From positions 1 to 8,362 of the forward strand of contig JAQGIA010000161.1 in the NCBI GenBank assembly GCA_028291445.1: a stretch of 8,362 nt of DNA. Direction: 5' to 3'. Shown piece by piece: positions 6,702 through 8,362 of the stretch. The notes below the pieces were generated by a model that saw only the letters and a list, made by a program, of their open reading frames with translations, made no database searches and was not told the origin of the DNA. The position numbers were made by a program, and so were the translations under genes. Position 1 is the first letter of the stretch, and every line of letters begins with the position of its first letter. The DNA comes from Belnapia sp. Lineage in GTDB: Bacteria > Pseudomonadota > Alphaproteobacteria > Acetobacterales > Acetobacteraceae.

Positions 6702-6730
6702 GGCGGGCACCGCAACGAGGGGCGCCCGCC
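6702..6730 (-). terminator. GC-rich hairpin after the small gene
   Basis: Arms GGCGGGC (6702-6708) and GCCCGCC (6724-6730) pair perfectly over 7 bp, with two further pairs inside one mismatch and a 9-nt loop. It begins 24 nt after the stop of the 83-residue protein gene and ends just before the fabD -35 box. No U-tract is present. Position and strength suggest it separates the PQQ-side transcript from the fab promoter. Confidence 0.45.
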
Positions 6731-6754
6731 AGTCCTGCTCCCTTGGCCTGCCGG

Positions 6755-7006
6755 TCAGATCGGGTTGGCGCCACTATCCGGGATGTCGTCGCCCGGGCTG
6801 CCGGGATAGCTGCCGGGGGTCAGGGTATCGGCGGCGGAGACGTCCCCGTGGTCGTCCTTCCAGGCCTGGCGCTGCTTCATGGCCCGGCGGGCGAGGCAGG
6901 CGCCGCCGACCAGCGCCGCGCCGGCTCCGACGCCGGCCGCGACCCCGGCGGCGAAGGCGAAGCCGGCGAGGGTCATCCCGGCGGCGGTCGCGGTGCGGAT
7001 CATCAT
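6755..7006 (-). CDS. Small Gly/Ala-rich membrane protein, function unknown
   Basis: I do not recognise this 83-residue protein. Residues about 7-38 form a long hydrophobic stretch very rich in Gly and Ala, with GxxxG spacing (around 21-29). That suggests a membrane helix able to pack against another helix. A basic patch follows (RRAMKQRQAWK, 40-50), so the tail end of the helix likely faces the cytoplasm. Next comes a soluble tail rich in Asp, Pro and Gly. An AxA at 17-19 could be a signal-peptidase site, but hydrophobicity continues past it. I chose the ATG at 7006 because GGAG (7016-7019) lies 9 nt upstream. The in-frame ATG at 7021 would add five residues and has no ribosome-binding site. 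The gene follows pqqE by 88 nt and may share its transcript. A PQQ role is not shown. Confidence 0.7.
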   Translation of the reverse strand: MMIRTATAAGMTLAGFAFAAGVAAGVGAGAALVGGACLARRAMKQRQAWKDDHGDVSAADTLTPGSYPGSPGDDIPDSGANPI

Positions 7007-7094
7007 GGCGGGCAACTCCATAAGCTTGAAACGGGGGGGCCTGGGGCGGATTCCAAAGGTGGGCGGGGTACGGCGCCGGTCAACCGGGTGGCGG

Positions 7095-8219
7095 TCAAGC
7101 CGGGCGGGGCCGGGGCTCACGATAGATGAAGCCCTCCCCTGCCCCGGCCGCTTCCTCCACCGCCAGGGCGAGCAGGGCATGGTGGGGCGAGAGCGCGCAG
7201 GCGGGGTCGGTGGCGGCGGCATCGCCGGTCAGCGCGAAGGCCTGGCAGCGGCAGCCGCCCCAGTCGATCTCGGCGCGGTCGCAGCCCTGGCAGGGCTGCG
7301 GCATCCAGCCGGTGCCGCGGAAGCGGCCGAAGGCCTCCGAGGACTCCCAGGCGGCGCGCAGGGACGTGGTCCGCACATCGGGGAAGTCGAAGCCGGGCAG
7401 GCTCTCCGCCGCGTGGCAGGGCAGGATGCGCCCGGCTGGGGAAACCGCCAGAAAACGCCGGCCCCAGCCGCCCATGCAGGCCTTGGGGCGGCGGGCGTAG
7501 TAATCCGGCACCACGTAGTCGATCACCAGCCGGCCGCGATGCGCCAGGCGGGCGGCCTCGACCGTCGCGGTGGCGGCATCGAGCTGGGCGCGGGTCGGCA
7601 GCAGCGCATCGCGGTTGCGCAGCGCCCAGCCGTAGTACTGGACATGCGCCACTTCCAGCCGGCCGGCGCCCAGCGCCAAGGCCAGTTCGATCAGGGCCGG
7701 CAGGCGGTCGAGGTTCTGCCGGTGGACCACCGCATTCAGGGTCAGCGGCAGGCCGGCGGCGGTGACCAGCCTGGCCACCGCCAGCTTCCGGGCATGGCCG
7801 CCGGCATAGCCGCCGATGCGGTCGGCCGAGCCGGCTTCCGCGTCCTGCACAGAGAGCTGAAGATGGTCGAGCCCGGCCTCGACCATGGCGGCCAGACGGC
7901 CGGCGTCCAGCAGCACCCCGGCGGTGATGAGGTTGGTATAGAGTCCGGCCCCGCTGGCGGCGCGGAGAATCGCCAAAAAGTCCCGCCGCGCGGTCGGCTC
8001 GCCGCCCGAGAGATGCACCTGCAGGCAGCCGAGCTCGGCCGCCTCGGCGAAGACCCGGGCCCAGGTGACGGCATCGAGCTCCTCCCCCGGGCCGGCCAGC
8101 GCGGTGGGGTTGGAGCAATAAGGGCAGCGCAGCGGGCAGCGATGGGTCAGCTCGGCCAGCAGGGCCAAAGGGGCGTCGGCTGGGGCGTCGGCTGGGGCAT
8201 CGGTCGGGGCTTCGGTCAT
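7095..8219 (-). CDS. pqqE: PqqA peptide cyclase (radical SAM, SPASM)
   Basis: PqqE uses S-adenosylmethionine and iron-sulfur clusters to form the Glu-Tyr carbon-carbon bond in the PqqA precursor peptide, with PqqD presenting the peptide. This is the first committed chemistry of pyrroloquinoline quinone synthesis. The 374-residue cytoplasmic protein has the radical SAM motif C28-C32-C35 (CPLRCPYC) and SGGEP (71-75) for SAM binding. A C-terminal SPASM region has cysteines at 248, 268, 310, 313, 323, 325 and 341. D319 sits where studied PqqE proteins use an aspartate as an auxiliary-cluster ligand. The ATG overlaps the pqqD stop (ATGA), so translation is coupled. The first 17 residues are an odd TEAP/TDAP/ADAP repeat encoded by a 12-bp tandem repeat. 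The conserved part starts at LALLAELTHRC. Confidence 0.96.
   Translation of the reverse strand: MTEAPTDAPADAPADAPLALLAELTHRCPLRCPYCSNPTALAGPGEELDAVTWARVFAEAAELGCLQVHLSGGEPTARRDFLAILRAASGAGLYTNLITAGVLLDAGRLAAMVEAGLDHLQLSVQDAEAGSADRIGGYAGGHARKLAVARLVTAAGLPLTLNAVVHRQNLDRLPALIELALALGAGRLEVAHVQYYGWALRNRDALLPTRAQLDAATATVEAARLAHRGRLVIDYVVPDYYARRPKACMGGWGRRFLAVSPAGRILPCHAAESLPGFDFPDVRTTSLRAAWESSEAFGRFRGTGWMPQPCQGCDRAEIDWGGCRCQAFALTGDAAATDPACALSPHHALLALAVEEAAGAGEGFIYREPRPRPA
8170..8217. repeat. Four 12-bp tandem units at the pqqE start
   Basis: Four head-to-tail 12-bp units occupy 8170-8181, 8182-8193, 8194-8205 and 8206-8217. The first two are identical (GGGGCGTCGGCT on the plus strand). The other two differ at the sixth base (A or T) and the last two bases. 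On the coding strand they encode TEAP, TDAP, ADAP and ADAP right after the initiator Met. Units are in frame, so copy changes would only lengthen or shorten the tail. Confidence 0.85.
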
Positions 8220-8362
8220 GCGGCGACAACGCCCTTGGCCGCCAGATCATCGAGCATGGCCAGCACATCGGCGAGGATCTCGGCCCGCGGGGCGGCGAAG
8301 CGGGCGGCGAGGTCGTCGGCCAGGGCATCGACGCTGCGGGCGCCGTCGAGCAGGCGCAGGAT
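8216..8362 (-). CDS. pqqD: PqqA-binding protein PqqD (3' part only)
   Basis: Only the last 48 codons are in the window; the 5' part lies beyond the right edge. The visible protein (ILRLLDGARSVDALAD...LADVLAMLDDLAAKGVVAA) matches the C-terminal half of PqqD, the winged-helix chaperone that binds the precursor peptide PqqA and delivers it to PqqE. The family pattern of a helix, FAAPRAEI, then DVLAMLDDL is clear. The TGA stop overlaps the pqqE ATG by 4 bp (ATGA), so pqqD and pqqE are separate but coupled, unlike the fused PqqCD form found in some methylotrophs. Confidence 0.93.
   Translation of the reverse strand: MLRLLDGARSVDALADDLAARFAAPRAEILADVLAMLDDLAAKGVVAA

Noticed and set aside
7076..7087. 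CCGGT CA ACCGG inverted repeat after pqqE
   Set aside because: The 2-nt loop is too tight for a stable RNA hairpin and no U-tract follows; it is not a convincing terminator.
7117..8328. Minus-strand 403-codon frame over pqqE
   Set aside because: Out-of-frame shadow of pqqE and pqqD with no conserved radical SAM motifs.

Overview
The window is about 72% GC and nearly every gene lies on the minus strand, so the genes read from right to left. Protein sequence, gene content (PQQ synthesis next to type II fatty acid synthesis) and strong GC3 bias suggest an alphaproteobacterium. It is most likely an acetic-acid-bacteria relative (Acetobacteraceae, Roseomonas-like). That family call rests on protein resemblance, not on a search.

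Right part (6755-8362): the 3' end of pqqD runs off the window and overlaps pqqE by ATGA, so the end of a PQQ operon is visible. It is followed by a small glycine/alanine-rich membrane protein of unknown function. A GC-rich hairpin (6702-6730) and a promoter with a perfect TTGACA box (6670-6698) separate this block from the next.

Middle and left part (183-6627): fatty acid synthesis genes fabD, fabG, acpP and fabF, followed by mltG, the terminase of peptidoglycan glycan strands. The core order matches the classic fabD-fabG-acpP-fabF-mltG layout. fabH, plsX and pabC are absent from the window. The run is interrupted between fabG and acpP by about 2.1 kb holding a TPR-glycosyltransferase-like gene and a small membrane-protein gene. 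FabD loads malonyl onto ACP, FabG reduces the 3-ketoacyl-ACP, FabF elongates, and AcpP carries the chain. MltG works in the inner membrane on nascent glycan, so the cluster couples membrane lipid and wall synthesis.

Left edge (1-182): no gene. It holds a hairpin downstream of mltG and a sharply AT-rich stretch that contrasts with the rest of the window.

I see no CRISPR array, transposase, tRNA or rRNA, and no clear new defence or mobile system. The most unusual items are a two-part repeat in front of both acpP and the small upstream gene, the insertion inside the fab cluster, a 12-bp tandem repeat at the start of pqqE, and the AT-rich left edge.
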